A DNA stretch of 64,000 nt from Carallia brachiata (GCA_021464245.1 JADCRB010000007.1:6819855-6883854), one strand, 5' to 3'; counted from the first letter of the stretch, positions 26,496-40,970 are shown. Notes: a model not told the origin generated them from the sequence alone. Made by a program: numbers and translations.

Positions 26496-27265
26496 GGGTT
26501 CTAACTCTTATCACTGTGCACTATTATCAAATTTGAACCTAACACAAAAAAAAAAAAAAAAAATCATAATCTGCATGCAGAAAGAACTTTAAAACACAGT
26601 CTATAAACAAAAGCTGAAAAAGCTTATTCAATCTACCACAACGTTATCGCAAAACCGAGTTCCATTTTCTTATTTCTTACTTCCCTCCCCCAACCTGCCC
26701 AAACGCCCAGCTCCCCATCCTCTCTAATCAAGATGCATAGTTAGACCTATCGAATGCCCATAATAATGCAAAAGCAATTCATGTAATCCAATGATTAGCG
26801 ATAATAAATAATTTCAATAAACTGAATCAAAGTCCAAAATCAGATCTCCAAAACTCAACCTTACGCCAAAAGTCATAGATAGATCAGATCTTGCAAATTC
26901 AAAGCGCAAAACCGCAGACTTAAATAACGAAAACCCCTCCACAAATCAAACTAAAATAAATAAAATATGAAGTGCCAAAATCTAATGGATCAAAATTACC
27001 ACATTTAACTCACCTCAATGAAACAGCACGCGATCCTCACCGAGCATGTGCCCGAGCCACGCTCGCCGGGAGGTGAAATCTCCGATCAATCAGATCCCCC
27101 GGTCCGGCCACCGGAACTCAACCCCTCTCCCTCTCTCTCTCTCTCTCTGTGAGAATTCAATTTCAAAGGCAATTCTTATTCGTTGAACGAATTCGAGAAA
27201 CCGCGTATTCTTTCTTATACTTCACTTTGCTTTGGATTCACATTACCGTTTCTAGGCCTCCGTCT
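26496..27265 (-). other. 5' leader of transporter gene with a leader intron
   Basis: Reading on the minus strand, a CATTGAG|GTGAGTT donor at 27014 suggests a non-coding first exon (about 27240-27014) and an intron ending just upstream of the ATG at 26495. A (CT)n run on + at about 27123-27148 is GA-rich leader on the transcript strand. The evidence is splice motifs and composition only. Confidence 0.5.
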
Positions 27266-27274
27266 CCTTATATA
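27266..27274 (-). promoter_or_regulatory. TATA box of the transporter gene
   Basis: TATATAAGG on the minus strand is followed about 30 bases downstream by the presumed leader. Position and sequence are typical of a plant TATA box. Confidence 0.55.
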
Positions 27275-28185
27275 GAGAAACAGCTGTTTCTTTTTTTTTT
27301 TTTTTATTCATTTATTTTCTTTTTATCATTTATTTTTGTTTTCGTTTTTTTGGATAACCAGAAACGGCTCAGTTGAACGTGACAGACCAATCAGGTATCA
27401 GCATTGGTGAGAAGAAGTTGGGTCAAATCGAGAGCAGAGATGAACTGTAGAATACATTTTGGCCAATCAGATTGCAGCGTGAGCTGGTGACGGTGCTGCT
27501 AATCAGCTGTAAAGAGGTACGCTGTATCTTTCGTTTAATTTGATGTACTTTTTAAGTAAAGCTTTGGCTCGGCTGAAAATAAGTTCGGAAGTTCCTGTTT
27601 TCATGCGCTTAATGCGTGTCATGCAACTAATGCCTTTTTGTGTTTTAGCATACTAATTTATTCAACTTCAAGCTTATGTAATTCGTTTTGGTCTGTATTT
27701 TTCCTTGATTAATTAGATCCGACTGGTACTCAAATTCGAGAATTATGTATGTTGTTTTGTGAGGAAGGCTTTTTTTGTTTTCTTTTTTTTTAATGGAAAA
27801 CAATTTCTGAGAAGAAAAAAAAAAAAGACCCAGATTCCAAATAGTTCTTTAAATTAGAAAGTGGATTGAAAAGCTATTCCTTTATTTTAAAAAGAATAAC
27901 CCATACCTAATAGAAGATCTACAGAATATTCTTCTTTACGGTTTTAAGAAAGATTAATTAATAGAATAGACAAAAATTGTAAACAAGTTTATCTAAAATT
28001 TGATTTTTAAAACACTGTTAGGTTGTTTGCACCGGATCAATTATTGCGATTTACCGATTAACACGTTTTTTTAAGTTTGTCGCATTAGCAGGCTTCCGCA
28101 CGTTATTGAGGTCTTTTGAAATATTGCTTGCAGATCAATCACGCTATAAAGGTGAAGCAGTGGTTTTTCCTTTTTTTCTTTTTTT

Positions 28186-28232
<47 letters not shown>

Positions 28233-29260
28233 ATTATTTATTTTTTTCAAATGGAGACCAAGCAATAGCTAATCTCACTCTATATGCTTGCTTCGTGACC
28301 GACCATAAAGATCCAATTTTTCGAGTAGGGACGTAGAGTTGGGTAGAATTGGGCACTTCACGTTAAATTTGACCTCCAAACGTAGCCATTAAATGATAAT
28401 TATTGCTGTCCTTACAAAAATAAGCTTGTAAAAATCTGTACTTATAGTACAACCAATCGAATCATCTTATTGAGACCTATTAAACTTGCAATCGAGTTTC
28501 AATAAATTTGTTCTTTTTTTTTTAAAAAAAAAAACACTTGTAAAAATGTATAACTAAACCTTACCGTTGACATAGTAAAAGACAAAACAAAATATGTACA
28601 ACAAAAAAATATACGACACAACAAAACGCTGAAACAACATTAATGTAACTCCAATCGAATTTAAGATTGAAGCTTCGCTGTTGTTGTTGTAAAAATATAC
28701 ATTATCTCAACTGTCACACAACTTCCAGCTAAATACACAAGGATCAGCCGTTTAACAAGCATGTCCATGTCATGCTTTGTGCAGGACCAATTTGACATTT
28801 AAAAAATCACAAAGGTCAAGGCACCAAATTCATTGCTCCTGAGAGAGGCCGAGCCACCGGACTCGGTTATAATAATTCCCTCTAACGCCGAAGAGCTATA
28901 GCAAATTGCCAGTAATCAAGCTTGATGACACTTTCAATGACTTACAAATAAAACAGAATACGTATAATTGAAGTGGAAAGAGATCCGTTGAAAGCAAACA
29001 GTGGCAACATATTAACGCGCAACCCAAACCCATCTGTCAATTTATGACTCTACAAAATCAACAGGCTGGGGTCATACCTACAAGCAACAGATGGAATATA
29101 ACAGTGAAAACAAACAGTCCAATCCCAACCCTACGGAACAGATCTCATTCATGAAAAATCAAAAGAAAAAAAATAATAGCATACGCAAATCCGCATCCAA
29201 ATGAAACCAAACTCTGCACAAATTTCAGAAATTCCAACATGATAGAACGCATTCTTTGAC
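27275..29260. other. Intergenic, with a (TA)n microsatellite
   Basis: No gene is supported. A (TA)n tract occupies about 28193-28232 with one G interruption. Poly-T and poly-A runs occur near 27770-27830 and 28510-28535. The last few hundred bases are probably the 3' untranslated region of the kinase gene ending at 29261. Confidence 0.55.
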
Positions 29261-32200
29261 TTAAGTTTCTGGAGCTGGGGCCGGAGGCTTAAGAAGTGGC
29301 TGGAGAGCCTTAACTACAATGCTCATGTTTGGCCGGAACTCAGCTTCGTACTGCACACATAATGCTGCCACAGCTGCCAACTGAAACCAGAAAAGGGGCC
29401 ATAAATATCAGCAGTCAACGACGTGTAGGCAATTTGAGAACTAGGATAAAACAGATGCAAAAAATGGTGCACAATGCACACACTCGGATCATGTCTCTGA
29501 GAAAACAGGTGTTACCTTGGCAACTCCTTTAGGAGGATATTCTCCCTTAAGCTTTGGATCTACACATTGTTTCACTTTGTCTTCACTCAGTCTTGGAGTA
29601 GCCTGTAAAATCAAGTTCAAGTCAAACAACTAGGAGAGCAAAAAGTAAATGGTAAACAGAAAATGATGAGAAGAGAAACAAGAAAACTCAGGCAACAAGG
29701 CCGGCATGTGGCAACTCACCCAAGTAACAAGACTCTGCTGACCACGGGGCATGGTATGATCAACGGGCTTTCTACCGGTTAGAAGCTCCAGAAGAACTAC
29801 CCCAAAACTATATACATCGCTCTTCTGTGTTAATTGTCCAGTCATTGCATACCTGCAGAATGGTTAAGCAGGACATCTGTCAGATCATCCATAACCAACA
29901 ATTCCAAATGATTTTAAAAAGAATATGACAAAGTGATAGGAAGTAACAAACAAAAAGACACCATATGATGATATGCTGATGCATACACATTAAAAAAAAT
30001 GGAAACTTCTAAGAAACAGTAAAACGTAAAAATGCATCCAGTAAAAGCAGTAGAAAGTCTGTAAAGGTTTCAGAACTATTTCAGCAGATAGCCCCATCTA
30101 GTTTCCATAATTGACAAAATCAGCTAGTCAAATGCAAAAAAGTATATCAAAACAAAAGTATGCAGTGGGGACCGACCATTGTATTCATTAGAACTACCAT
30201 ATTTTCAACCAAATTTAAAAAAAAAAAAATGTTTTGGCCCACAAAAAAGTCACCCCGTCCCTGGGGACTATATTGTCAGATCTCTATACATTTCTTAACA
30301 TGGGGGCGTCGGTGGTTGGGGGGTTTCATGAAATTTTCATCAACAAATTCACACTTACAGCGCCACACCCTCCTGTCAAGAACTTGGACTTGTCATGCAA
30401 ATCCTTCAGACTTGGATCCACACACAATTCTTGTATCCGAGTTATATTTTTTAGCAATACACTAAAATAACTAGGCATTGACAGAGAGTGTAGGGAACAT
30501 AATGATATCACAATCACAGAATAACAAATGCATGACAACAAGTAAACAAACAAAAGTTAAAAGGTACAGAAGCGTTACTCTGGAGCATGATAACCGAAAG
30601 TCCCCAAAACTCGAGTGGAATGAAGGCGAGCGGCCATGTCAGGAGCCTGATTTGAGAGGTTGAAATCCGCAACCTTGGCTTTGAGGTCTTCAAACAGAAG
30701 CACATTACTTGATCTGATATCTCTGTGAATGATGGGAGGTTGCACTTTCTCATGTAAATATTCCAGCCCCCTTGCTGCATCAACTGCAATTCGCACTCGC
30801 TGCATCCAGTCAAGAGCTGGACCTGGTTGAGCCCCCTGAACTCCCTTCCTACCTGTCGTTACAAAAGGGGGGAAAATTGAATAGTCAAACAATAATACCT
30901 TTAGGCATGACAAAAGGCAAATACAAAAGTTAAGGGGACAAGAAATACCATGTAATATGTCATGCAAAGATCCCATTGTCGCAAACTCATATGCAAGCAC
31001 TCGAAGATTGCCTTCAACACAATAACCAAGCAACTCCACAACGTTTTCGTGCTTCAATCTTGAAACCATGGAAACCTGAAATTAAGAGAAAATATAATAG
31101 ATATAGAAAGAATACCAAATCAAACAACAGAAAAACTAATAGGACTCAAATAAAAATGAACAATCAGTACAGTTTCCCTTTCTCATTTGAATGCAGACAC
31201 ACCTGAGTCAAAAATTCATTATTCGATTCAGGTTCCGATGCGACGTCGAGCTTTTTTACAGCCACAGCTTTTCCAATTTCTAAGTTTGCATAGTAGACTC
31301 TTCCATAGGATCCTTCACCAATCAATGCCTTGGAACCAAAATTATCAGTCTTCTCTTTCAGCTCATCCAAAGACAATGCGGGCACTTCAATAGGCGGAAC
31401 TTCTTTCTGCACTTCAGGTTTAACCGGAGCTGACAACTTTGAGCCTTTTGGGTAACCTTGACACAGAAAACAGCCAATGTAGCAGGTGTCAGAAGTAAAA
31501 CCATACAAAACAGCAGCAGCAGAAGTCGCAAAAGCCCATGCCACCAATAAGCTATAGCTCAATTGGTACTGCAATTGTCTCTAGGACTAAAGGTTTTCAA
31601 AACCTAGTTAAGCCAATTAACCCAAAAAAAAAAAAAAACCACTCACCAAAAGCACAAATAATAACAAATTGCACGTAGAAGAGGTAAAAAGAGATGTGGT
31701 GGAGACAGCCTTTCTCTCCCTCCCCCCCCCCCCTCTCTCAGACTGGTTAATAAATATATTTTTTTTAGTCTAAGTGGTTAACCTGACCATGGAAGAAAGA
31801 AAGTGAACCAAAGAAAATATACAAACTTCATTACAACAGCCATTCAAACCTGAAGATACAACAGTCAACAGGGAAACAATTAAGACAGTTTTCTTTTCTC
31901 TGCACAATGATACATATCAATGCAGTTTTACCCAAGCAAAATAGCATTTGCTCCAATCATAATGTTCTACTCCATCCACAATTTATTATTACCAGTTCAG
32001 TTCCATCTTTAGGACATAAATGAAATCTAAGCGGAATTTTAGAGAATACTTCTAGAGAGAGTATAATTTCATGAGTCCTAGAAACACATATATTGATGTC
32101 AACTACCAAAAGATTTTGATGCAAATCCACAAAAGAGCAGAACAAACATGTTAACAAACTTTGGGGAGAAAAAAGAGAGCCCCGTACCCCAAAAATGTAC

Positions 32201-32523
32201 ATTCCATTTGACCAATAGGAAGGTTGGATTTTATCTTCTGTTTTTTTTTTTTGGGGGGGGGGGGGAGGAAATTTAAGTAACAACATGAAATTGGATGTGC
32301 CAACCTCGATTCTTATCATATGAAAAGACATTAGACAATAAACAAATACAGTTGAAATGTTGTGATCTTGTTCTGCCTTACTATGGGCAACTTAAAGAGC
32401 AAGTAATAGATAGATTTCAGGAGACGTACCATCTGCACGGTTCCTAGGGCTTCTTAGGTTCTCACTTTCATGTGAAGGGTAAGATTCCTCTACTTGAGTG
32501 GTGCAACAGAGCCACCGACGCAT
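29261..32523 (-). CDS. Pti1-like receptor-like cytoplasmic kinase
   Basis: Seven exons, minus strand: 32523-32430, 31456-31203, 31075-30949, 30852-30579, 29852-29720, 29602-29516 and 29380-29261, giving 1089 nt and 362 residues. The N-terminus MRRWLCC carries a Cys pair that in this family is an S-acylation site for membrane attachment. The kinase domain begins at about residue 70: glycine loop GEGSYG (78-83), ATP lysine in AVAVKK (99), catalytic HRD (201-203), and DFN (221-223) where most kinases have [23 protein letters not shown] follows in the activation segment. It ends in a Pro/Ala tail, KPPAPAPET. Pti1-like kinases act in immune and stress signalling downstream of Pto/OXI1-type kinases. 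The Asn in DFN is known in this family, so it is not taken as loss of activity. A long intron separates the tiny first exon from the rest. Confidence 0.95.
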
Positions 32524-33918
32524 TATGTCCCTCTTCCTCAGATATAAGTTCTCTTCAGTCCTTGATTTTCCCAAACGTACGAAGTGACCAGGCGAAGGTG
32601 CATGCGCCTGTTTAGGACCACAAGGCATCCAATTGTACATTAAGCACCAAAGCCCACATAAACGATTACTACTAAATGTACTTAACAATCAAACATAAAA
32701 GACTAGACAGCTAAACAAGGGATGAACCAAAGAAGGGAAGAATAAACAACTAAACAGATTTCTTTATGATGCGAGCATACAATTGTTTTGGATCCACCCC
32801 AGTCACCCATGCTAACTCTCGAGAATGTCAGCATGAAGGAGATCAAGTCAAATGTATACACAATCAAATATCAAACAACACACACCTGAAAGACAAAGGC
32901 TGAAAAATAAAGGAACAACTAAGCATGATATTCCCATATATTAAACCTCTTCAAGCTATTCTATATGAAATATCATTAATTATAGTCATAGGTTTTAAGA
33001 CAACGTTGACACATATGAAATGCTTTTCTCCTGATGCATAGGCTTAAAATAAATCATTGACATTCATCCCAGCTATTAATTGTCATTTCCTCTACATTCT
33101 CACGTAGAAACAAAGATAATCAGAGTGACTCAATTGCAATTCAAACTCGGTCCTCTGCCAGCCATCTCAACTGGGTTTTATCTCAAAAACCCACAAAATT
33201 TCCAACAAAAAAAAAGAAAAAGCAAAACTTAACGCAGACCCATCGAACCTTACCCCATAATTGCGACGATGATAATCCTTATCCATCAGAAACAAATCAA
33301 AAACTCAATTGAAACAGGGAAAAGACGGGTCAAAAAAGAGAAAGGGGTCTTCAAACAATTGAGAGATAACAAAAGAGGAAAAAAAAATGAGAAAGCATAA
33401 GTAGTAATAATAAAAGTAACCAACAAAAATGAATGAAACGGAATGAGAAAGCAAAAAAAAGAAAAAGGGAGCCAACTGAATTCTTTTGTTTTTTTTTTTT
33501 TTCTTCTTTGGGACAGCTCACATGAACCGAAATTACGGGATTAACCATCGGGTCGGGTTCTTTCAGAAAATGACATAGAAAAATACAAATTACCCAAAAG
33601 GAAAGAAGAAAACCTGCTGGAATTTACGTGCAGTCCGTCTCTTGGGTGTCTTTTTTCTCTTCTTCTGTCTTTAGGGTTTGGGTTCCATTTTTTTTTTTTT
33701 GGTTTGTTTTGTCTGCCAATTTGGTTCCAATTTTTTAGAGAGAGAAACAGAGAAAGCCAGAGAGAGAGAGAGAGCGGGGTGGGATTGGAATGGAAGGAGG
33801 GCCTGCCTCTTTTAACAACGAAATTGAGCAAACGGGCACGGAAAGAAAGACAGACAGGCAGCAACGCGGAGAGAGAGAGAGAGAGAGAGTTCAACTCAGA
33901 TTTGAGGAACTCTGGCAA
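32524..33918 (-). other. 5' leader and promoter region of the Pti1-like kinase
   Basis: No coding sequence is seen upstream of the ATG at 32523. The minus strand is pyrimidine-rich from about 33920 down to 33640, with CT runs complementary to GAGAGA at 33758-33775 and 33869-33889. This is typical of plant leaders and (GA)n promoter elements. A leader intron is likely but its borders were not resolved. Confidence 0.4.
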
Positions 33919-36859
33919 TGGAATAAAATATTCAATAACGGTAAAACCTGGAAATTACGTTGAAACTTTATTTAAACAAAAATGTTATTTTCGGACACCG
34001 TACGCAGTTGTTAAAATAGGGGGAAAAAAAAACTTCATATGACTTTTTGGTATAAGAATTCTAAATTATAATTTGGGATAAATCTTATTTATATTTCGCC
34101 CTTATTTCTGTATATGCCCCTATGCTCACTCAGAATCTTGCGATATTACGAATAAACAATGTAAGTAGGGAAAAAGAAAGTATTAATTATTTAATTGTGA
34201 AATCTGAAGTCCCTTTAATTTTTACAAAATCATCTAAGAAATTAAATAAATGTATAAATAAATTAAAAAATCAGATGTAAAAGAATATGAGATGAAGGGA
34301 AAAAGAACACATGTATAGTCATAAAAAATAAAATTGTTATAACTCAAGTTATAGAGTCGTCCTATAATTTAAGTTTTGAGTTCAAAATTTCAATCAGAGT
34401 AAACTAATATAAAAAAATTGTAACCAAGTCATTCTTCTTACAGTAATGAACAATATTTTTTATAATAATATTATGGGGGAACTTAGAATATATTTTATTT
34501 TGACATGAAAGAAACTGCGATGGGATATTTGAAAAAAAAAAAACATAATTTAGTTAATCGACCAAGTTTTACAACAAATCTCAAACATTTGTTTATATAT
34601 ACCTTATTTTTCTTTGGATATCTCTGTTGTTTCCCTTGACACTACTATACTGAGATACATACCCCCTCCTACTGTAAAGCCGTAAAGGAAAGGTGGGGCG
34701 GTGGGCAACAGGCAGGCGGAGAGAGGAAGGCAACATCATATTACTTCTATAGGGTGGCAAAAGCATATGCTTTGTAATGGCAGTTGTTATTTATACACCA
34801 AAAAAGCTCTATAAACTCAAGAAAAAAAAATATTGTAGACCCTACTTTTGCTTTGTTATATGCGTGCATAGATCTAAATAATGTCAGTAAATAAAAATTG
34901 TCCTTTGTAATATAAGTTTTTGTTGTAATTTGTGGTGAGTTAAATGATTAGAAGTAGTTTTCTTATTATTTTATGAGTTTCCTTTATTATCTATTTATAA
35001 ATGGAAAAAGTTAGATTTTCAGAGTAAATAATGCTCGAAATGTTGCACGAATGCAATCAGACGGATTTGATGTGCAATCAGTTAAATTTCATTTGTAAAG
35101 AAATGACAATAATTTTTTTTTCTTATTTTTGGTTGCACTTGAAATACATGCAGTTGCAAACCAAATGCAATCAGTTGCATTCGGGCAGCATTTCAGGCAT
35201 ATTTTTGTCCGGAAATGTAACAGTGCTCTTTAATTTGAAGTTGAAACTTAATTAATGATGTCAAAATGAAAGAGTAAGTGCAGTTTACTTGGATTAAAGT
35301 TTTTCAATTTGTTATAATTTTTTGAATCTTAGCAACAATTACATCAGTTTTATAATTATAGGGTAAAAGTGTTGGGTTGGAGAAAGAAAGGAAAATATTT
35401 TACTCACATTCTATTAAAATGATCATAAAAAATGCGGATTATCTAATAAAAAAATAAGTCATTGGAAAGTAATGTGTTAAAAGAAATTAGGCTTGGGCAC
35501 TCGGAATGAGTAAGACTTTTGGTCCGTGCATGTGATTCGAGGGGCTTTAATAAGGGCCCCCTCTCCCTTTAACCCTCCCTCCCCTATTATAACTAAGGAC
35601 CTTACATTTTTGTTCGATCGTAGAACTTTTCTGAAGAAATTATATGATTGCACTCATATTATTTATATTTAATAAGATTTGAAAATTAAATATATAAACG
35701 ATACATTTAAACACGACATCATTAAGTGAGCGTTTTCAAGATTTAAAATTTTGGATTCATGTTATAGTCAAAACTAATTATGCCGATTGCACATTAACAG
35801 TGCAAAGAAAAAAAATATTTCTTGTGAATGCAGAATAGATAAACTAACTTAAACTAATTATCTCATAATTTTGTAGATGTTAATGATTTGTACTCTGTTA
35901 ATCATGGTAGAACTTAATATTGGATGCATATTTTTTTTTTTTGGGTTTAAAATCTTGGTATCGAGAAGTTTGTTAGATTCTGATTAATCCAGTTTAAGTT
36001 ATGTGGACCTATTAAAGGGGACAGAACTCTCTCAGCGTCTATTTTCTCCATACACAAAAATCTAACTCATAATTTTATTTAAGAAGAATCAATCTTCTCA
36101 CTATTTAAACCAATAGGGGTTCATATTCTATGCATATTTGTTAAAAAATTAAAGTAACAGAGCGAAACGAGGCCAGGCCATGCGCCTTATGGTGGAGACC
36201 CGAAACAGGCCGGACTAGATAATTGTTTTTCAGGACAAAAGGTTTGGACCAAATTTCTTGTTATGGATTAGGCCAGATGGCCCGTCAAGGCTCAATACAT
36301 GTCACGACGAACACATTTACAAAAGAACGAAACGACGACGGTTCTTCAATATGATTTCTTCTTCTAAAATTAATTTATTAATTTATTTTGCTTCCGACCT
36401 TCATTTATTTTCCCTTTTTTTTTTTTTGTCTATATTTATCCAAACATCCGCGATCCATACACTTCAAAGCTCCAACGCTAGTCAGATTTATTTATTTATT
36501 TTTCTGTTCTTTTCACTTTTGACGTAATAAAGCCTTAATCAGATCTGTTTTTCTCTTGAATTTGTTAAATTTCACGGTTTCTCAGTCAGTCCATTTTGAG
36601 AGGCGAAAGGATTTCAAAGATCTCGTCCATCTTTTCTGCTCTCGCTCTGTAAGTTCAAATCCTTGTTTTTTTTTTTTTTCTTTTTTTTTTCCTTGCTTTA
36701 TAATCAAATCGCCGACCAGAAATATATTTTTCATTTTTTTTCCTGTGAAGAATGGACTGACTGGCCGGCCGACCGATGATCATTCTACTCCTGCTGAAGA
36801 CTCGCATTCTATTTCACTAAAAAGTGTAAAATTGAGAAAAATAAATAAATAAATAAAAA
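33919..36859. other. Intergenic, AT-rich; promoter side of the xylosyltransferase gene
   Basis: No gene is supported in this 2.9 kb. At 35035-35185 short words TGCAATCAG and AGTTGCA recur several times; I could not assign a function. The last 300 bases are T-rich and probably contain the leader of the gene that starts at 36860. Confidence 0.5.
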
Positions 36860-39659
36860 ATGCCGCCATTTTTGCACCAAAGACCTCTCCACAACGTGCT
36901 CTCAGATCCCTATCCACTATCGCCGCGATATTCAATGATTTCTCAGAGACCGAATGCGATCTTCAGCCGCACGGGACTGATGATTCTGTTATGCCTCATG
37001 CTGATTCTCGGCGTGTTCTTGCCGTGGAGGGGCATGCCGAGCAGTATTTTCTCCGTATCCAAACAATCTGCTGTGAAATGGCAACAGTACTCGTTGGCGG
37101 AGGCGCTCTCGTTTGTGGCTAAGAATGGGACTGTTATTGTTTGTGCTGTTAGTGAGGCTTACTTGCCGTTTCTCAACAATTGGTTGATTAGTATTGCCAG
37201 GCAGAATCACCAAAATAAAGTGCTTGTTATTGCCGAAGATTACGCCACGCTTTATAAGGTGAACGAGAAGTGGCCCGGCCACGCCGTGCTCATTCCCCCT
37301 GCTCTTGAGTCTCAAGCTGCTCATAAGTTTGGATCTCAGGTTTGTATTTTAAAGAAATTACTGTAAAATGAGGCTGTTCTTTTGATGAATTGGTCAATTA
37401 GTTTGTTTCGAGTCAAGTATCTGTTTTTGTGCACTAAAATTCGAAGTTTATGTCTAAATAAGTGGTGGTTCCATGGTGATGGCTTCGTTGTGCAGGGATT
37501 CTTCAATTTCACGTCTCGGAGGCCCCGCCATCTGCTTCACATTTTGGAGCTTGGCTATTCTGTTATGTACAATGATGTTGATATGGTCTGGCTGGGAGAT
37601 CCTTTCCCGTATTTGCTGGGACATCACGATGTGTACTTCACTGATGACATGGCAACAGTTTGTCTACTAACTTCGATTTCATTTTGGTTAGCATGTGTTT
37701 CTCAGAGAAGTGTGAAAGTTTCCTACACTTTTTATTCATGTGAAAAAGGAATTTGTTCTATGTTTGAGATATGGAGCAAATGATAGTTTAGGTACTTGGC
37801 TTGAACTTCTTGATTGCCTTCATCATGTTTGGCCAATTTGGCTGACCTCACTTGACTCCTACCTGAACTTAAGCGATGTAGCTGATAGGATTTGCTGATG
37901 CTAATGCTGATGTAATAGGACGTGTTGTGCATCTTTCCGGAATTAAATCTTGATGGTTTAGATATTTGTCTGTGGCTGTGAGATTCTCTACCTGGAAATT
38001 TAACTATTTCATCAAAAAACTGCCCAATTGGAGATATCTGTGTCATTCATTATGCTATGTGTCCCTTCTTGGAGTTTGCTGTTGATGTAGTAAAAAAAAA
38101 AACTTGGAAGCAAGTGCATGGCATATATTGCTTCACTGCTTATAAGTGGTTGATTCACCTGGCAGATTGATTGCCGTTCTTGACTACTGTGTGTAATTAT
38201 TTGTTTGTATACAATTTTGTGATGCCCCTTCTCTTTGGATAATCAGGTGAAGCCTCTGAATCACTCTCATGATTTGCCACCTCCAGGGAAAAAGGGACGC
38301 ACTTATATATGTAGCTGCATGATTTTTCTGCACCCCACTGATGGAGCAAAATTAGTATTGAAAGAGTGGATCAAAGAACTTCAGGATCAGCCATGGTCAA
38401 GAGCGAAGAAATCAAATGATCAGCCTGCTTTTAATTGGGCATTAAATAAAACTGCTGGGCAGGTATGCCTGGTCTGCTATTCTTTTTTTTTCCAGAAACA
38501 TTGAAATTTTGTTCATTCAATGTTAGTTGTACAGCATGTCTATAACACATTACAAGATCAATGAAGCAATATATAGGAGAAAGAACTGGAATTTTTTTTC
38601 TCCAAACAACAGAGGCAGGAAGCCACCAGCATTAGCTAAGACTAAGCAAACCAACAGGCCAGACGGCACAAAAGGTGGAAGACCAGTTTAAGCTTTCTTT
38701 AGTCTAGTTTCAGACAAAAGTTACCCACCGCAGGAACCTTAAAACTTTCACAACACATTATGCCATAATGCTCCTATATGCTAGAATGCTAGGTAAACCT
38801 AATCTATGCAAGCGTGATGATCCTTAATGCGTTTTAAAGGAAGTGAAATGATCAGTTTGCTCTAGGCAAGAGCTGTTTGTGTGGGAAAATCTTTGATGAT
38901 TAAAACTGAGGCTAGCAACTAAACCATGTTGTAGCTTGACTTGAGAAATTTGAGGACAAAGTTGCTAGTTGGTGGTAAGTCACAGTAATTTGACTAGAAA
39001 CTATCTGACTAATTTCAAAACCCTTTGTTCAAAATAAGGAGGAAATTCAATCTGCAATGTCACTTCCAATAGCCAGGAGAATAAATTTGCATATCATGAA
39101 GTTTTGTAAACGTTCAAAAGATTCGTCTCGTCTCTTTGAACATTGGATTAGTTTATATATATATGTATACACATACATACATACATACAGAGAGAGAGAG
39201 AGAGACAGTTGTTATATCCTGTACAGAAGAATTGGCAAAGAAATTTGATGATTTTCTCCCTGATGCATGCTAGTATGCAATTCCTTAGTGAAAGCATTGC
39301 GGCTAGACATATGGTTTGATTGGATTGCTTTTATGCTTTGAAACAAGTTTTTCTTCACCAGTTTTGCATACGCACACATAAAATATTTACTTTGATAGGT
39401 TGGACATTTGAGATTCCTGATGTGTTTTGCATTGACAAAATTTCTGCAGGTAGACCTCTATTTATTGCCACAGGCGGCATTCCCAACTGGAGGTCTATAC
39501 TTCAAGAACAAAACATGGGTACAGGAAACCAAGGGAAAGCATGTTATTATTCACAACAATTACATCACAGGTTTTGAGAAGAAGATAAAGCGGTTCCGTG
39601 AATTTGGGCTGTGGTTGGTAGATGATCATGCGCACGAGTCTCCACTTGGCAATTTATAG
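36860..39659 (+). CDS. UDP-xylose:L-fucose alpha-1,3-xylosyltransferase, RGXT/MGP4 type (GT77)
   Basis: Four exons: 36860-37339, 37496-37657, 38247-38462 and 39450-39659, totalling 1068 nt and 355 residues, every junction in phase 0. It is a type II membrane protein with a short cytosolic tail and a signal anchor (LMILLCLMLILGVFLPW, about residues 40-56), so the catalytic part faces the Golgi lumen. The DxD metal and UDP-sugar site is NDVDMVW (D187, D189). Family signatures include AKNGTVIVCAV, VLVIAEDYATLYKVNEKWPG, NDQPAFNWALNK and FPTGGLYFKNKTWV. It ends DDHAHESPLGNL. The family adds xylose to fucose in rhamnogalacturonan II, a pectin needed for cell-wall cross-linking; MGP4 is essential in Arabidopsis pollen. 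Length matches the family. It is divergent from the Pti1-like kinase. Confidence 0.94.
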
Positions 39660-40950
39660 TTAATACGAAACCTTGGCAAAGCTTTCTACCAAGGACCGAT
39701 TGGAAGTTCACCAGTTGAATCATTTTTTCTGCCCATCAGCTGCCAGGGATGGAACCGCAAAAAAGAACGCGGAGAATTAAAACCGAATTTTGCCCATTTT
39801 CCAATTATTTATGCATTCATGTTTTCCAATTGTTAGGTTTGTTGGCGGAAAGGGTGCATTAGTTTGTAGATGGCTTGGTTTCATGTTGTCCCATTCCCTG
39901 GAAACCGCATAAATATCCAATTTGATGAGCCTAGTCGATTAGATTGCTACTTCTCATTCGGATAACTGACAGGCCCTTGGCTTTGGCTACGCAGTAACAA
40001 TCAATTCTAGTTCTAGCAAGTTGGAAGAGGGAATATATAGTTGAGAATATAGAGATTTGTCCACGAGTTTCCAGACCGTCAGATCAACTAACGGTACAGT
40101 TGATCAGATAGATCAATGAATTTTCGTTGCGCTCCCGTAGGTTTGCACAACACTGAACCTAGCCAATGCATGCATCTGCCAAATTGCCAATTATGGACCA
40201 TGAAAATTATGGACTTGGAATTGAGGACTTGAAACATCGAACAATGCCGGGACATGTACCTTGGGTGCAGCAAAACCTAATTGGACAGAACAATGCCCGC
40301 ACGAAATATCCCTCGCAAAATGTACCGAAATAGGCTGATGTGGCTTAACAAAATTCAAAATTCAAAACATGGCTGGCGTAGCCATAGACTACTGCCCCAA
40401 CTTTTAACCAAAAAAATTTATTTTTTTTAAATCATAGTTAAAATATACTAAACATTATTTAGTGTTTAATTTTTATTGTAAAAATTATATTTAGAATAAT
40501 ACTAAATATTACTTCAAATAACATTAAATATTAGTTAGAATTTAGGTTTTTTTTGAAAAATTTGGGTTTTATAAAAAAAAAATGTGACCCAAAGAAGAAA
40601 AAACGTAAGAAACAATTCATCCACGTCAGCCACGTTTTTGAGGGGCTTTGGGGTTTTCGGAAGATTACGTGATGATTTCGTCGTGCCATCTATCATCACC
40701 CAATTGGATACATGCTATAAATTCGTTCACTTGACAGTAATTTGGAGGCGTCCTTTGTTTCTGAGTAAGGCTATATACTACGAAATTTTTTTATCATTTT
40801 TCACAAGTTAATTTTTTTAAAATATAGTAAAGAATTTTTAATAATTTTACTTTATATTATAAAATTAAAATTAAATTAAATTTGGTATTACTTAAAAATT
40901 TAAAATATTTTATGAAATTTTATAAAAAATTTTTTGTAGTATTTATCTTT
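39660..40950. other. Intergenic, including 3' region of the xylosyltransferase
   Basis: 39660-39850 is the likely 3' untranslated region. No gene or repeat is supported in the rest, which becomes AT-rich after 40380. Confidence 0.5.
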
Positions 40951-40970
40951 ATTCTTTATTTTTTTCACTT

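Noticed and set aside
35035..35185. Possible CRISPR-like or regulatory array from repeated TGCAATCAG words
   Set aside because: Spacing is irregular, the words are short, and this is a plant genome; no array structure.
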